A DNA stretch of 35,879 nt, from the NCBI GenBank assembly GCA_023140215.1, contig JAGLMC010000019.1, positions 1 through 35,879 of the forward strand, read 5' to 3'. Source of the stretch: Alphaproteobacteria bacterium. GTDB lineage: Bacteria; Pseudomonadota; Alphaproteobacteria; Micavibrionales; Micavibrionaceae. This document shows positions 26,232 through 34,806 of this stretch, one piece after another. Under the pieces are notes generated by a model, which did not search any database, was not told where the DNA came from, and saw only the letters and a program-made list of their open reading frames with translations. Both the position numbers and the translations under genes were made by a program. Within the stretch, counting starts at the first letter, position 1. Each line of letters begins with the position of its first letter.

Positions 26232-26358
26232 TCACTATATAGCGACTTGCATTTATCCTTGCACGTTGTTACTCGTCACTCACTTAGTATTACTAAGCTT
26301 CGTTCCTTGTGCCTAGTGCAAAAATAAAGCCAAATCACTATAGCAACTTGTGTTTATG
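26232..26358. repeat. Composite intergenic repeat: imperfect direct repeats around nested palindromes
   Basis: TCACTATA-TA-GCGACTTG (26232 onward) recurs imperfectly as TCACTATA-GCAACTTG (26336 onward), about 104 bp apart. Between them TTGCAC (26259-26264) pairs with GTGCAA (26316-26321), and the 15-bp palindrome CTTAGTATTACTAAG sits at 26283-26297. The element fills the gap between the glycosyltransferase and cpdR. It has the look of a dispersed non-coding repeat, but only this copy is in the window. Confidence 0.6.
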
Positions 26359-26359
26359 G

Positions 26360-27394
26360 TTATTTCCGGATGATTTTTTGATATTGTCGCGCTGCATTTT
26401 CCCATGTGTAGTAGTTTTTTGCATGTTCTGAGCGTTGTTCCGGTGTTCCTGATTTTAAAGCATTCTTTGATGCTTCCAGCAAGTTATGTTCATGAAGCGA
26501 TCCTAAAAACGGCTCGGTGATAATATCTTTTGATCCTGTTACGTTGTATCCGGCAACTGGAAGGCCGGAGGCTATGGCTTCGATTAGTACAATTCCGAAT
26601 GTGTCTGTGCGTGACGGGAATACAAATAAGTCAGCAGATCGGTAATGTGCGGCCAGTTCTTCGCCTTCTTTTTTTCCGGTGAAACGGACGTTGGTATATT
26701 TTTGTTTGAACTCGTTTAGACTGGGGCCTTCGCCTACAATAACTTTTGAGCCTTTCCATTTCATGTCCAGAAAATCTTCCAGATTTTTTTCAATGGCAAT
26801 GCGTCCGACATATAGTGCTACTGGTTTGGGCAGGTCATGAAAGAGAGTTTTTTCTCCCGGAAAGAAAATATCAATATTAACGCCTCTGGAAAGTCTATGC
26901 ATAGGCGTTTTAAATCCCCATTCTTTAAGTTCATCTTCCAGACTTTGTGTGGCTATCATTATGGCTTTGGCCGGAGCGTGGAAATATCTCACCATATTTT
27001 TTGCTGCCTTGTGAGTTATGTTGTTTAGGAATGGCAGTAAGCGTTCTACGCGCTTGGCTATATAGTATGGGAAATGCGTATGGTATGAGGTTGTAAAACT
27101 ATGGTTATGTTTGAGGCAATAGCGTCTTGATGCCCATCCTAAAGAGCCTTCTGTTGCTATGTGAATATCGTCCGGCTCGTAGGCTGCTATCATTTTTTTG
27201 AGTCGCCGATATGGCATTATGGCCAGATTGATTTCTGAATAGCCCGGCATTGGAAGTCTAAAAGGGAAGTCAGCAGGGCCAATAACTTTTACTGTATGGC
27301 CAAGCTTCTCCAGCTCCTCACTAAGATGTTGGTAAGTTCTTACAACGCCGTTAATTTGTGGATGCCATGCATCACTGATAATAAGAAGCTTCAT
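26360..27394 (-). CDS. GT4-family glycosyltransferase
   Basis: This 344-aa GT-B fold enzyme probably transfers a sugar from a nucleotide donor to a lipid or polysaccharide acceptor on the cytosolic side of the membrane. The N-terminal half shows SDAWHPQINGVVRTYQHL and TSYHTHFPYY. The C-terminal half shows the donor-binding pattern YVGRIAIEKN, VGEGPSLNEF, and TDTFGIVLIEAIASGLPV, an EX7E-type motif with Asp in the first place, as in mannosyltransferase-like relatives. Acceptor and donor are not determined by sequence alone. It is divergent from the secreted-protein gene (67-bp gap) and upstream of cpdR. Confidence 0.9.
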   Translation of the reverse strand: MKLLIISDAWHPQINGVVRTYQHLSEELEKLGHTVKVIGPADFPFRLPMPGYSEINLAIMPYRRLKKMIAAYEPDDIHIATEGSLGWASRRYCLKHNHSFTTSYHTHFPYYIAKRVERLLPFLNNITHKAAKNMVRYFHAPAKAIMIATQSLEDELKEWGFKTPMHRLSRGVNIDIFFPGEKTLFHDLPKPVALYVGRIAIEKNLEDFLDMKWKGSKVIVGEGPSLNEFKQKYTNVRFTGKKEGEELAAHYRSADLFVFPSRTDTFGIVLIEAIASGLPVAGYNVTGSKDIITEPFLGSLHEHNLLEASKNALKSGTPEQRSEHAKNYYTWENAARQYQKIIRK

Positions 27395-27461
27395 TTATAT
27401 CTCATTGTAATAGACTTTTGTTGACACTAAATCTAAACTATCCAAGTGGTGTTGGCCAATT

Positions 27462-28817
27462 ATGATGAGCATAATGATTCGTAGGTTTTTGTATATAATT
27501 TTTGTTTTGTTTTTGAATGTTTTGCTTTCTGGCGAATCTGCGGCTCAGGATTGTGTACCTCGTTATCAACTCATTCTTGAAATGCGGGAGGCTAGAATTG
27601 GCTCTTATAGCGTGTGGAATACGGTTTATGGAGAGAAGGATTATGATGAGCGTTTTGTAGCGGCTCTTCCTGTCGGTCAGGAAGGACATCATATAGTTGC
27701 CGGTGAGCGTCGTTCGCTTAATGCTAGTGTTAGAGCTAATGATATTGATGTTTTGCTTGTTAGATTTGATTATCGAGGTCGGATGAAATGGGAGCAGGTA
27801 CATAAAATTAAGGGGTTGTATGAAATTATAACGCTGATGAAGCATTCTGGTGGATATATGATTGTAGGCAATAAAGCATTACAGCGTGAGCTTGGAAGCA
27901 TATGGATTGGTTTTTTTGATGATGAAGGCCGGTTTTTAAAATCTAGAGAAATTAAGAATAGTAAGGGGCATATCTCCGGTAATGATTTATTAAAAGTCAA
28001 GGATGGTGGCGGTTATGAGCTGGTGGCTTCTTTTGAAGACAAGCTTGGTATAATTCAAAAACACGCTGTTCTTTATAGTATTGATAAAAATGGGCGCGTT
28101 GTTTCTGATCGTTCTTATATGTCGGGGCTGGAAAATGGTATTTTAGGGCTGGAGCATGCGGAGGGGATTGGATATATAGCTAGCGGGTATATATATGATG
28201 ATAGCGGTCGAAAGACCGGCTGGGCTTTAGGACTTGATAAGGATGGTGGCATTTTATGGCAACGTCAATATCCGCGTGGTTATGGTGCTCAAATTGAAGT
28301 TGCAAAATCTTATGGGAAAGATTATCTGGTAGTTGCCGGTAATGCAGAGCCTTTTGGTGAAGGGCAGATGGCCGGTTGGGTAATGTTATTAAATGCTGGA
28401 GATGGAAGCGTTGTCTGGCAGCGTTATTACAGGGGAGAAAATCATTATTATGGTCGTGATTTACTCGTTGGTGATGATGGATTAATTTCTGTTATGCTCG
28501 ATGGGAAAATGGTTTCTGATTTGAAAAATACAGATAATTTAGAGAAACATTCTGATTATGTTCGGCTTTTGACTTTAAATCCTCGTGGAGAGTTACTTTT
28601 TGGTGATGCTTATTTTAACGGGCAGGGGGCTGATGCATATCAAATGTTATTTGGGAGTGGAGGTCAGCGTATTATGGTTGGGTCTACAAGAATATCTTAT
28701 CAGATTGAGGGCGTTGATGGTGCTGAGCCGGTTGTTAAAACCAGTATGGATGGTTGGGTTGTGTCTGCTGTTAGTGCAGAAGTTTATGATGATCCATGTA
28801 AGGCACAGGTAAGATGA
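27462..28817 (+). CDS. Secreted beta-propeller-like protein of unknown function
   Basis: The 451-aa protein has a signal peptide (IMIRRFLYIIFVLFLNVLL core, SAA|QD cleavage near 28). The mature part carries about six repeats of an aromatic-Asp-Gly pattern ending in W/Y: FDYRGRMKWEQ, FDDEGRFLKSRE, IDKNGRVVSDRSY, LDKDGGILWQRQY, LNAGDGSVVWQRYY and LNPRGELLFGDAY. This suggests a six-bladed propeller-like fold. The only mature cysteines noted at the ends, C31 and C446, could join the two termini. ATG at 27465 and 27474 are alternative starts. It overlaps rluD by four bases (ATGA). I do not recognize a named family, and no enzymatic motif is evident. Confidence 0.8.
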   Translation: MMSIMIRRFLYIIFVLFLNVLLSGESAAQDCVPRYQLILEMREARIGSYSVWNTVYGEKDYDERFVAALPVGQEGHHIVAGERRSLNASVRANDIDVLLVRFDYRGRMKWEQVHKIKGLYEIITLMKHSGGYMIVGNKALQRELGSIWIGFFDDEGRFLKSREIKNSKGHISGNDLLKVKDGGGYELVASFEDKLGIIQKHAVLYSIDKNGRVVSDRSYMSGLENGILGLEHAEGIGYIASGYIYDDSGRKTGWALGLDKDGGILWQRQYPRGYGAQIEVAKSYGKDYLVVAGNAEPFGEGQMAGWVMLLNAGDGSVVWQRYYRGENHYYGRDLLVGDDGLISVMLDGKMVSDLKNTDNLEKHSDYVRLLTLNPRGELLFGDAYFNGQGADAYQMLFGSGGQRIMVGSTRISYQIEGVDGAEPVVKTSMDGWVVSAVSAEVYDDPCKAQVR

Positions 28818-29824
28818 GCGTGGAGAATCCTAAGAAAAATAATAAAAACGAAACGTATCGTTACAAGGTTGGCGAGGCACAAAATGGTTTGCGTATTGAT
28901 AAAGCTTTAAGTGATTTGAATGATGATCTATCACGCTCTCGCGCTCAGGCTTTGATTGTTGATGGTCAGGTATTTTTAAATGGTTTTGTTTGTAAAAGCA
29001 CTTCAAAAAAGCTGGTAAATGGGAGTATCATTGATGTTACAATTCCTCCTCCTGTTGTGAGTGATCCTCATCCGGAAAATATCCCTCTTGATGTTATTTT
29101 TGAAGATGATGATATTATTGTTATTAATAAACAAGCTGGGCTTGTTGTGCATCCGGGCGCAGGTAATTGGTCCGGTACGTTGGTTAATGCGCTTTTGTAC
29201 CATTGTGGAGATAGTCTGTCTGGGATAGGCGGTGTCATGCGTCCCGGAATTGTGCACCGTCTTGATAAGGATACGAGCGGTATCATGATTGCAGCTAAAA
29301 ATGATAAGGCGCACAAAGGGTTATCTCGTCAATTAGAAGATCGAACTTTAAGCCGTATATATAAGGCACTTGTTTTAAAGGTTATTGTGCCGCCAAAGGG
29401 AGTAATTGATAAGCCGATTGGCCGTCATCCCGTGCAGCGTACAAAAATGGCGATAAGATTGCGGGATGGTAAGCAGGCTAGGACATATTATCATGTTAGG
29501 GAAGTTTATCATGATGCTTGTGCTTTAGTTGAGTGTAGGCTGGAAAGTGGCCGTACACATCAAATTAGAGTGCATATGGAGTCTATTAAGCATCCCTTGA
29601 TTGGCGATCAGTTTTATGGAGCGCAACCTACAGCTTTGCGAAGTGTTCTTGAAAGAGCCGGATATGATGAGCAAGCAATAAAGTATATTATGTCTTTCCC
29701 ACGGCAAGCACTTCATGCACAGCGTTTATCATTTATGCATCCTTGTTCGGAAGAGCAAATGAGCTTTGAGGTTTCTTATCCTGACGATTTTTTTAAGCTG
29801 TTGAATTTGTTGAGTGAAAAATAA
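28814..29824 (+). CDS. rluD: Ribosomal large subunit pseudouridine synthase, RluD type
   Basis: This RluA-family enzyme isomerizes uridines in rRNA; RluD modifies helix 69 of 23S rRNA. The 336-aa protein has an S4 domain (about 24-78, SRSRAQALIVDGQVFLNG), then the catalytic domain with D151 in HRLDKDTSG, INKQAGLVVHPGAG, and GRTHQIRVHM, followed by HPLIGDQFYG. An RluC-type substrate is possible, but the architecture and the VVHPGAGN segment favour RluD. Translation is coupled to the upstream secreted-protein gene by an ATGA overlap. A terminator follows. Confidence 0.94.
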   Translation: MSVENPKKNNKNETYRYKVGEAQNGLRIDKALSDLNDDLSRSRAQALIVDGQVFLNGFVCKSTSKKLVNGSIIDVTIPPPVVSDPHPENIPLDVIFEDDDIIVINKQAGLVVHPGAGNWSGTLVNALLYHCGDSLSGIGGVMRPGIVHRLDKDTSGIMIAAKNDKAHKGLSRQLEDRTLSRIYKALVLKVIVPPKGVIDKPIGRHPVQRTKMAIRLRDGKQARTYYHVREVYHDACALVECRLESGRTHQIRVHMESIKHPLIGDQFYGAQPTALRSVLERAGYDEQAIKYIMSFPRQALHAQRLSFMHPCSEEQMSFEVSYPDDFFKLLNLLSEK

Positions 29825-29825
29825 T

Positions 29826-29858
29826 GGAAACACATTGATTTAATGTGTTCCGGTTTTT
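29826..29858 (+). terminator. Rho-independent terminator of rluD
   Basis: The arms 29826-29836 and 29842-29851 (AACACATT/AATGTGTT core plus GGA/TCC with one bulged A) are followed by GG and TTTTT (29854-29858). It overlaps the end of the convergent yjbH-like gene. Confidence 0.75.
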
Positions 29859-31969
29859 CAGAAAATAATATTATCCCAATATTTCACCATATGTTCATAA
29901 GAGAATCCTTGTGTGAGTTCATATAGCGGTAATGGAGTATTTAAGCTTTGAGCTGTATCTCGGCCAAATGGGGATGTTTTTATGTTTATATGTGTATTAT
30001 TGGGCATATATTTAAAGCCTCCTAAAGGCAGGCTTAGTTGCATTCCGTGGTAGGCATGCGTTGTTCCTCCGAACAGGTCAAAATCCGCATTATCCGTGAT
30101 GGTTACAAAGCTTTTCAGGTTTGCTCCATTTTTGAATTGTTTATTTAGGGAGAGTGTTCCTCCGATATCTTCGGCTAGATATCTTCCGAAACGTGCTTGA
30201 AGCGTTAGGTCATGCTTTGGAATGTTGTACCAGCCGTTTATGTGTCCGGTTAAAAGATGATCTCCGTTAAATCCTAAATTTAGAGCTGTAGATGGGTCAC
30301 GTTTAAAGGCAAGCCAGCTTTCAGCCCCAATTGCAAACCGTGATCTAAATGGGCGGTAGAGGATTTCGCCTCCATATCCGCCATACATTTCTTCCAGATA
30401 ACCGCCTGTTATTGCTATATGAAGGTCTTCGTTAATGCTGTGTGTAAATGTAGTGTATAGCGTATCAAGTGCAAGTGTTCGTTTGGCAAACCGGTCTACA
30501 TTACTTCGTATTGGTAAAAGTGCGGTTGGGCGTATGTTGTTAATGTTGTGTAAATTGTCTTTGATGTTCAGGCGAAAAGCGTATCCGCTATCTAAAAGAC
30601 CAAAGAATTTAGGCCCTCTTAATCCTGCTATTAGTGATGTACGGTATAGTGTTGCGCTATCTTCTTCAGCCAGACTGAATTCATTATCGAGAGCTATGTT
30701 TGCGTCAATAATTCCATGTTGCGTTTTTATAAGGCGGGAAGGGCGTTTCAGTATTTTTTTGTTAAATGTTCCAAATTCAGTATGTTGCCAGATTTCTTCA
30801 GGGCTGCCTTGATGGTGCGTGATGGCTTGTTCAAAGTCGCGTCTCATAAGACTTATGGAAGTTCCTTGTAGCCCCATAATGCTTGGAAGAAATGTTATTT
30901 CTTCAATTTCTGATCCGCTGTAGTTGGCTATATGTGGTAGCATTAGCCCGATTTGTTCCGGTGTTGAGCTGTTTGGTCGTAGTGTTAGTTGTGCCTGAGC
31001 TTTGAGTTGATTTGTTTGTATATCGTGAATCTCCAGTCCTTCACGCTCCGCTGATAGTTTTATATTTACCGGTGAGCTAGCCTTTATTCTATAGGGGCGC
31101 ATATGGATTGGTTTTTTGTTTTGCGCTGATTGGTCACGCCATTTGTTTAGAGAATTTTTCAGTGATAAGCGTCCCATGAGCTTATCTGTTCCTTGCATGG
31201 CGATGCTTAGATTAGACCAGTTTGTTGGCTGGTAGGTAATTCCGGCACTCCATGGGTCTGGTGCATTGTAATTAAGCGCTGTTTTTTCAGCTTTGTAGCG
31301 ATCAGCACCATAATCCAGTTTTATAGACAAGCCTTTTATTGGAGTAAAATATTCTACTCCGGCAAAAATTCCAATTTTTTCACCGGTGAACCAGTTTGCA
31401 GGCTCGTTTGGCATTTCTCCATCTAAAGAACGGTTTTTACCAAAATGCTTTAGTATGCTTTTGAGAGGGTTGTTAAAGTGTTCGGCACTTCCTAAGCGTC
31501 CCCATCCTAAACCGGCTGTAAAGTCAAAATTGTTATGTTGTTTGGAAATAGCTATATATTCACCGGCCATGCGTTTATGTCCAATTGCAGATTGTAAACC
31601 GATAGAAAGTTCCGGTTGAATATGATTTTCTTTAAGTAAGCGAAGTTTTATATCTACTCCCGGATAGAGGTGTTTAGCATCTTTATTTATATTGGAGATT
31701 TCAGCGCTTTGGCGGATATTTATATGAAGATGGTCTGTGAGCTGGATACCTGCAAAGCTGTGAATATACGGATCTAGTGTGCTTACGCCGATTTTGATTG
31801 TTCCGGTTTTATCCATTCTAGCGCTTGGAATGACGTTAAGCCCTATTTGTCCATACAGCATTGAGGAGTGTTTTGAGTTGTTTGCGTATGTTGTATTGCA
31901 GAACGCAAAGAGTAAGATTATGTAAAGTATTGGGTGTTTAATCCAAATTATTATATGAGCGTAGAGCAT
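29858..31969 (-). CDS. YjbH-family outer-membrane beta-barrel protein
   Basis: YjbH proteins are predicted outer-membrane barrels associated with exopolysaccharide or capsule export. The 703-aa protein starts with a signal peptide (hydrophobic 13-24, TYA|NN near 29). C24 is not in a good lipobox. YGQIGLNVIPSARMDKTGT is the family N-terminal signature, and DPWSAGITYQPTNWSNLSIA matches the middle; alternating polar and hydrophobic strands with aromatic ends continue to the C-terminus (YDNIIF-like end). No yjbE/F/G homologues are adjacent. The gene is convergent with rluD and divergent from cckA. It may serve the polysaccharide made with the nucleotide sugars encoded at 9-12 kb, but this is inference. 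Confidence 0.85.
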   Translation of the reverse strand: MLYAHIIIWIKHPILYIILLFAFCNTTYANNSKHSSMLYGQIGLNVIPSARMDKTGTIKIGVSTLDPYIHSFAGIQLTDHLHINIRQSAEISNINKDAKHLYPGVDIKLRLLKENHIQPELSIGLQSAIGHKRMAGEYIAISKQHNNFDFTAGLGWGRLGSAEHFNNPLKSILKHFGKNRSLDGEMPNEPANWFTGEKIGIFAGVEYFTPIKGLSIKLDYGADRYKAEKTALNYNAPDPWSAGITYQPTNWSNLSIAMQGTDKLMGRLSLKNSLNKWRDQSAQNKKPIHMRPYRIKASSPVNIKLSAEREGLEIHDIQTNQLKAQAQLTLRPNSSTPEQIGLMLPHIANYSGSEIEEITFLPSIMGLQGTSISLMRRDFEQAITHHQGSPEEIWQHTEFGTFNKKILKRPSRLIKTQHGIIDANIALDNEFSLAEEDSATLYRTSLIAGLRGPKFFGLLDSGYAFRLNIKDNLHNINNIRPTALLPIRSNVDRFAKRTLALDTLYTTFTHSINEDLHIAITGGYLEEMYGGYGGEILYRPFRSRFAIGAESWLAFKRDPSTALNLGFNGDHLLTGHINGWYNIPKHDLTLQARFGRYLAEDIGGTLSLNKQFKNGANLKSFVTITDNADFDLFGGTTHAYHGMQLSLPLGGFKYMPNNTHINIKTSPFGRDTAQSLNTPLPLYELTQGFSYEHMVKYWDNIIF

Positions 31970-32144
31970 ATGTATTGTTGCGTATGTAATATTTAATAAT
32001 GGCTAGAGAATCGTTTAGTGAAAACACAGATAAAATATTTTACAGGCTCTTGGAACACCTGTGTATGTTAAAACTTGATTTGCCCCCGTCTTTTGTTGTT
32101 AGAGGCTATGTTTTCACCTTATAGTTGAATTATGAGGTGTTAAT

Positions 32145-34256
32145 GTGAGGGAATTTTTTATAATGCCTGTTTTGCTGTTTCCAACGTTTGTTATTTTTAT
32201 ATTGGCTGTTTTTATATTCATTTTATTTTGGAAAATGAGATGTCTTAAAGAGAGTACGTTGGTGTTTGAGGATTCTATTGATGCGCTTTCCTATGGTCTT
32301 GTCTTTTTTAATATAGATGAAAAGTTTTGTATGGCTAATAAGTGTGCTTGTCGATATTTGCCTTTTATCTCTGAAGATACGGCTATGTCGGATAATTCTT
32401 TTAAAACTCTAAATGATTTTTTTGGTTATATGTTTGATCATGCTGTTGAGTGCGATAAAGGATTGAAAAGGATTCTTGATAAATCATTTGGGCATATGGG
32501 AGAAGAAGGTTTCAGAGAGGTTATTGAGTGTTCTAATGGTATGTTATGTCTTGCCGATGTGCGAAAGACTATTGTTGGACGAAAGGTTATTATTCTTCGT
32601 GATTTAAGTGAATTTAAAAAAGATGAAGATAATTTTATACAGCTTCACCAGCATAATTTTGAACTTACTGAAGCTGTTGAGGCTGCGACAAATGGTATTT
32701 TAATTGCTATAGGAGAGGAAAAGCTTGGTTATAGGATTGCTTTTGTGAACAATGCTTTTTGTGAACATGCTTTTTTGCTTAAAAAGGAAATTGTCGGTTC
32801 TGATGTTCAGGAATTACTTTACGGTTTTGTCGGAGATAATAATAAAGCTCTTGTTATAGATTCATTTGAGAATGTTAAGTCTGTTGATTTTGAAATTCAA
32901 ACGGAATATGAGCAGAAAAAACGGTGGTTTAATTTTAAGCTAACTCCTGTGATTAATAATATTGGTTATCCGGGATTGTTTATTGGGGTTAGTACCGAGA
33001 CAACAGAGCTAAAATTGCGTGAGGCTGAATTTTTTCAGGCGCAAAAGCTTGATGCTCTTGGAAAACTGGCGGCCGGTGTTGCTCATGACTTTAATAATGT
33101 ACTTTCGATTATTGATGGTTATTCGCATATTGCCATTAATTTGCTTGAAGATGGGGATACAACGAAAGATTATTTAGAGAAAATTCGTACAGCTTCAGCG
33201 CGTGGTGCTGCTTTAACACAGAAAATGTTGACGTTTAGTCGTCATAAGATTGTTGTCGAGAATGTTATTGATTTGTCGAGTACAATCAGTATGCAGGAAA
33301 TATTATTGCAGCCTTTAATTGATGCATCGGTCAATATGTCTTTTTATACATATGATAAGGATCTTTTTGTCGAGTGTACGGCAGACAGTATTATACAGGT
33401 GGTGATGAATCTTGTTGTGAATGCCAGAGATGCTATGCCGGATGGCGGTGATTTACAGGTTGAGGCGCGTAAGGTTGAGCGGTGTGCGGTTTCTTCTGAA
33501 GTTCAAAAAGAAATGTGTGATGATGTTTTTGTTTGTTTGTCTATATCTGACACAGGGCATGGAATAAAGAACGCTACGTTGGAGCGTATGTTTGATCCGT
33601 TTTTTACAACAAAGGATCAAGGTAAGGGTGCCGGACTTGGTTTATCTATGGTTTACGGTCTTGTTAAACAAATGGGCGGTTGCATTGATGTTAAAACAAA
33701 ATTGAATCAGGGAACCACTTTTTTTGTGTATTTGCCTGTTAGTGATAAGAAGCCGCAAAAAGTTATAGCTGGAAATGTGCAAGATATTAGTAGTTTGAGC
33801 CTTAAGGGTTATACGGTGCTTGTTGTAGAGGATGAGCCGGAATTGCTGAATATTGTTGCAAATTTGCTTGAGAAGCTTGATATGAATGTCTTAACAGCCT
33901 CTAACGGTAATGAGGCATTGTTGAAGCAGGATAATTACACAGGTGATATTGATTTATTGCTTACAGATGTTGTGATGCCTGAACTAGATGGTATTAAGTT
34001 GGCCGAGCTTTTGACATCTCTCCGGACGGAAACAAAAACTATATTTATGAGCGGATATCCTGCTGATGGGCGTTTGGCTTGTATTGATCTTCCTGAAAAA
34101 GCTTTGTTTGTTGCAAAGCCAATAAATTATGAATCTTTGGCAAGAATTGTTTTTAAAACTGTTTCAGACACAATGGAATTACAGAATGGCGATCTTTTTG
34201 AAACAACGCCGCATTGGGAGTCATCAGATATTATTCAGGAATCAAGCGAGGTTTAA
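32145..34256 (+). CDS. cckA: Hybrid histidine kinase CckA
   Basis: CckA starts the phosphorelay that goes through ChpT to CtrA and CpdR and controls cell cycle, motility or envelope genes in alphaproteobacteria. The 703-aa protein has one N-terminal membrane segment (about 8-29), two PAS-like regions (about 40-165 and 170-290), HisKA with H314 in GVAHDFNNVLSIIDGY, an ATPase domain (NLVVNARDAMPDGG; DTGHGI; FDPFFTTK; GKGAGLGLS), and a C-terminal receiver with D608 in LLLTDVVMPELDG. The GTG start is supported by GAGGTG five bases before it; an ATG six codons later is possible. Caulobacter CckA has two membrane passes; only one is evident here. It is followed after 3 bp by a receiver gene. Confidence 0.94.
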   Translation: MREFFIMPVLLFPTFVIFILAVFIFILFWKMRCLKESTLVFEDSIDALSYGLVFFNIDEKFCMANKCACRYLPFISEDTAMSDNSFKTLNDFFGYMFDHAVECDKGLKRILDKSFGHMGEEGFREVIECSNGMLCLADVRKTIVGRKVIILRDLSEFKKDEDNFIQLHQHNFELTEAVEAATNGILIAIGEEKLGYRIAFVNNAFCEHAFLLKKEIVGSDVQELLYGFVGDNNKALVIDSFENVKSVDFEIQTEYEQKKRWFNFKLTPVINNIGYPGLFIGVSTETTELKLREAEFFQAQKLDALGKLAAGVAHDFNNVLSIIDGYSHIAINLLEDGDTTKDYLEKIRTASARGAALTQKMLTFSRHKIVVENVIDLSSTISMQEILLQPLIDASVNMSFYTYDKDLFVECTADSIIQVVMNLVVNARDAMPDGGDLQVEARKVERCAVSSEVQKEMCDDVFVCLSISDTGHGIKNATLERMFDPFFTTKDQGKGAGLGLSMVYGLVKQMGGCIDVKTKLNQGTTFFVYLPVSDKKPQKVIAGNVQDISSLSLKGYTVLVVEDEPELLNIVANLLEKLDMNVLTASNGNEALLKQDNYTGDIDLLLTDVVMPELDGIKLAELLTSLRTETKTIFMSGYPADGRLACIDLPEKALFVAKPINYESLARIVFKTVSDTMELQNGDLFETTPHWESSDIIQESSEV

Positions 34257-34259
34257 ATT

Positions 34260-34655
34260 ATGTCAATTGTTTTATCAGATTTAAAAATATTGTTGGTTGA
34301 GGATCAGTCGGAAGCTAGGGCGATGATGCGTAATATGCTTATGGAGATGGGAATAAGTCAGGTTTTTGAAGCTCCGGACGGTAGGAAAGCTTTGAGCTTT
34401 ATTGATGCTGCTTTTGATTTTGTTGATCTTATTATTTGTGATTGGAATATGCCTGAAATGAACGGTGTTGAGTTTTTAAGGCAGCTTAGAACTGTCGATC
34501 AGGATATGCCGTTTTTAATGGTGACAGGTCGCAGTGATATGGATTCTGTGGTTGAGGCTAAATCTTCCGGTGTTACCGGTTATATCCGGAAACCGTTTTC
34601 TCCTGCTCAGTTTGAAGCGAAGGTGCGGATTATCTTGCAAAAAGTTGCCGCTTGA
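34260..34655 (+). CDS. CheY-like single-domain response regulator
   Basis: A 131-aa receiver without an output domain. It has the acidic pocket VEDQ, phospho-acceptor D61 in IICDWNMPEMNG, the switch Thr in VTGRS, and Tyr and Lys in GYIRKPF, so it should be phosphorylatable. It begins 3 bp after cckA, with GAGG in the end of that gene, and is surely cotranscribed with it. A partner relationship with CckA or ChpT is plausible, but a chemotaxis CheY cannot be excluded by sequence because the residues are similar. Confidence 0.9.
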   Translation: MSIVLSDLKILLVEDQSEARAMMRNMLMEMGISQVFEAPDGRKALSFIDAAFDFVDLIICDWNMPEMNGVEFLRQLRTVDQDMPFLMVTGRSDMDSVVEAKSSGVTGYIRKPFSPAQFEAKVRIILQKVAA

Positions 34656-34686
34656 ATATTGTTTTCAGACTTCTTTTTTAGATTTT

Positions 34687-34743
34687 AGCTATTATAGCTC
34701 ATAATTTTTCCAGCTTCATAAGCTAACATGTTGGCAAATGTTA
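34687..34743. repeat. Three short hairpins between the receiver gene and alaS
   Basis: AGCTA-TTA-TAGCT (34687-34699), AGCTT-CAT-AAGCT (34712-34724) and TAACAT...ATGTTA (34724-34743) follow one another. Each stem is only 5-6 bp and AT-rich, so they may be a weak transcript end or an alaS leader structure. Confidence 0.35.
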
Positions 34744-34806
34744 AAAATTCCTGCATAAATACGTTCTTAATTAATAATGAAAATGACTATGGAATAGAGT
34801 TCAATA

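Noticed and set aside
34656-34806. T-box or other riboswitch in front of alaS
   Set aside because: No T-box consensus or specifier structure was found; only three weak hairpins are present.
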